A DNA stretch of 17,338 nucleotides from an uncultured Dorea sp. (GTDB lineage Bacteria; Bacillota; Clostridia; Lachnospirales; Lachnospiraceae), in the NCBI GenBank assembly GCA_934307335.1, contig CAKRCL010000035.1:1-17338 (forward strand), given 5' to 3'. Of the stretch, positions 16,202-17,338 are shown piece by piece; the stretch's first letter is position 1; the number at the start of each line of letters is the position of its first letter. Both the position numbers and the translations under genes were made by a program. Below the pieces are notes generated by a model. The model searched no databases, had not been told where the DNA came from, and saw only the letters and a list, made by a program, of their open reading frames with translations.

Positions 16202-17155
16202 TTACAACATGACAATCAATGCAGCTGTGATCAGTCCGATACTGATCAGCATCGAAATGGAATTAATCGTACTGGAAAGCTCATAATCTTCTCCAAGAGC
16301 ATCTGTATAAGCCGGGCAGGCACTGGCAATCGGGCTTAGAAATGCAAGAACAAGCGCTTGTCTGATCTGCAGTGGGAATGGCAGACAGAAAAAAGCAATC
16401 GCAGCAAATGATATGGTCACTGCATAACGCGTGAACAAAATCCGGATCACATGACTGATTCCATCTTTTTTAATATTTAGTTTAAATCCGACCCCAATCA
16501 TCAACATCGCCGTAAATGCATTGGCATTGGAACCAATCTGTGTAACTGACAATACTAGTCTTGGAATCGGAATCCCCAGAATCAGAACAATCAACATCCC
16601 AAAATAAACAAGAAACGGTGTAGATCTACTCAATGCCCGCCCCATAGTCTTCAGTGAATTTTTTAACTGCATTTTGGTATCGGTCTCTGTTTCCGGCACT
16701 CTATGTATAGAGTTTTTAAATACTTCCGCAACTGCCTTTGCCCCACCGTTACAATAAAAAGCATTTCCCATATCAAATAGTGTGATGCCAAGAAGACTGA
16801 GCGGCTCTAAAAAGCTCTGTGCAAACGGCAGGCAGAAATTTCCGATATTGTATCCTGACAAATTCAAAATATCAAACGGAATATTCTCTTTTTTTCCTGT
16901 CATTCTCGATGTAAAAAATGCAATAAACATCATAAGAATTCCAACAAAAAGACTAAGTCCTGTCACTGTTAAAAGCGAAATCTGAAAATCTACTTTTGAA
17001 AATGAATAGATAATTGCACATGGCAACGTGATATTTAACAAAATTTTTGCAAGTGTACGAAAATCCTGTTCATGAAAAAATCCGATTTTCTTCAGAAAAA
17101 CTCCAAGTGCAATAATAAGCAGATACGCTGCTGCGCGGTATAAAATGTCATTCAT
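16202..17155 (-). CDS. AEC (auxin efflux carrier) family transporter
   Basis: This is a 317-aa inner-membrane transporter of the AEC family, whose bacterial members move small organic acids such as malate or malonate. About ten hydrophobic segments can be seen, roughly 5-22, 36-53, 60-82, 95-112, 118-140, 178-196, 208-226, 237-258, 263-283 and 293-316, with a charged cytoplasmic loop at about 145-175. The GYNIGNFCLP motif in the fourth segment is the typical AEC Asn/Gly/Pro signature. The ATG lies 7 nt after GAGGG. The gene has its own promoter and ends 9 nt before the plsX promoter, in a place where yceD and rpmF often precede plsX in other bacteria. The substrate is unknown. Confidence 0.88.
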   Translation of the reverse strand: MNDILYRAAAYLLIIALGVFLKKIGFFHEQDFRTLAKILLNITLPCAIIYSFSKVDFQISLLTVTGLSLFVGILMMFIAFFTSRMTGKKENIPFDILNLSGYNIGNFCLPFAQSFLEPLSLLGITLFDMGNAFYCNGGAKAVAEVFKNSIHRVPETETDTKMQLKNSLKTMGRALSRSTPFLVYFGMLIVLILGIPIPRLVLSVTQIGSNANAFTAMLMIGVGFKLNIKKDGISHVIRILFTRYAVTISFAAIAFFCLPFPLQIRQALVLAFLSPIASACPAYTDALGEDYELSSTINSISMLISIGLITAALIVML

Positions 17156-17190
17156 AATCTGTCCCTCTACTTCTATTTTACTCAGGTTTT

Positions 17191-17218
17191 ACTATACCAC
17201 AGAATTTCATTTTTTCAA
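17191..17218 (-). promoter_or_regulatory. Promoter of the AEC transporter gene
   Basis: On the minus strand there is -35 TTGAAA (17213-17218), a 16-nt spacer and -10 TATAGT (17191-17196), the latter preceded by TGG as an extended -10 element. It starts just after the stop codon of the partial gene at the right edge; no terminator is visible between them. Confidence 0.65.
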
Positions 17219-17221
17219 TCC

Positions 17222-17338
17222 TTAACTTCCAATCGTCTCTCCATCATAGTCATCCCAGCACTCATCCCAGCACTCATCCTCATAGACTTCTGTTTGCTCA
17301 ATTTCCTTTTCCTTTGAAACCTTACAGGCTGTAATTGC
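17222..17338 (-). CDS. Unrecognised protein with Cys/Trp/acidic C-terminal tail (3' end only)
   Basis: The last 38 codons of an open frame enter from the right edge and stop at TAA (17222-17224). The visible part starts AITACKVSKEKEIEQ and ends DECWDECWDDYDGETIGS, so it is strongly acidic and has two Cys-Trp pairs from a perfect 12-bp duplication. A preceding membrane segment or lipoprotein region cannot be judged because the sequence stops. I do not recognise the family. The frame, the clean stop and the repeat-coded residues favour a real gene. Direction and position suggest it belongs to an upstream transcript and not to the plsX operon. Confidence 0.6.
   Translation of the reverse strand, partial: AITACKVSKEKEIEQTEVYEDECWDECWDDYDGETIGS
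17251..17274. repeat. Perfect 12-bp tandem duplication coding Cys-Trp-Asp-Glu
   Basis: The unit CATCCCAGCACT occurs twice in a row with no mismatch, and is followed by CATCCT, the start of a degenerate third unit. On the minus strand it codes Glu-Cys-Trp-Asp in the tail of the partial gene. The exact identity suggests a recent duplication. Confidence 0.85.

Overview
This window reads as core chromosome of a low-GC, Gram-positive Clostridia bacterium, most likely a Lachnospiraceae-like gut anaerobe. The reasons are: the moderately AT-rich coding sequence; strong AGGAGG-type ribosome binding sites; Rex, the ABC-F protein YdiF and the alr-mazF pair in Firmicutes-type neighbourhoods; and a plsX-acpP-rnc-smc-ftsY cluster. 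The genus assignment is an inference, since nothing in the window fixes it. I see no rRNA, tRNA, CRISPR array, insertion sequence, phage gene or integrase. All genes are on the minus strand except the ABC-F gene.

From left to right, bases 1-3661 (minus strand) hold rex, a bifunctional NAD(P)HX repair enzyme (nnr), alanine racemase (alr) and the 5' part of a MazF/EndoA toxin gene that runs off the left edge. nnr and alr overlap by ATGA and look translationally coupled. A hairpin separates rex from nnr. No antitoxin gene lies between alr and mazF. rex has a consensus sigma-A promoter. Divergent from it is a ydiF-type ABC-F ATPase gene (3846-5768), possibly preceded by a 23-codon leader ORF that ends on the ABC-F start codon. 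A perfect hairpin at 5753-5777 ends this gene and the convergent operon that follows.

Bases 5781-8276 (minus strand) form a probable three-gene operon: a GntR/FCD regulator, a eukaryotic-type NADP-dependent isocitrate dehydrogenase and a Nudix hydrolase. Its promoter carries the 12-bp palindrome ATTGTATACAAT directly over the -10 box, a good candidate for the regulator's own operator.

Bases 8316-16192 (minus strand) are a long operon, plsX-acpP-rnc-smc-ftsY-ilvA. It joins phospholipid and fatty acid synthesis (PlsX, ACP), RNA processing (RNase III), chromosome organisation (SMC), co-translational membrane targeting (FtsY) and, unusually, an ACT-domain threonine dehydratase whose start lies inside ftsY. 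An intrinsic hairpin between acpP and rnc may lower expression of the distal genes. Compared with the Bacillus fapR-plsX-fabD-fabG-acpP-rnc-smc-ftsY order, fapR, fabD and fabG are absent here.

At the right end are an AEC-family membrane transporter with its own promoter and the last 38 codons of an unrecognised gene whose acidic tail contains a tandem Cys-Trp-Asp-Glu duplication. Overall this is an ordinary housekeeping region. The most checkable novelties are the GntR-icd-Nudix regulatory unit, the possible ABC-F leader ORF, the mazF without an adjacent antitoxin, and the Cys/Trp tail at the right edge. I do not see convincing evidence of a wholly new system.
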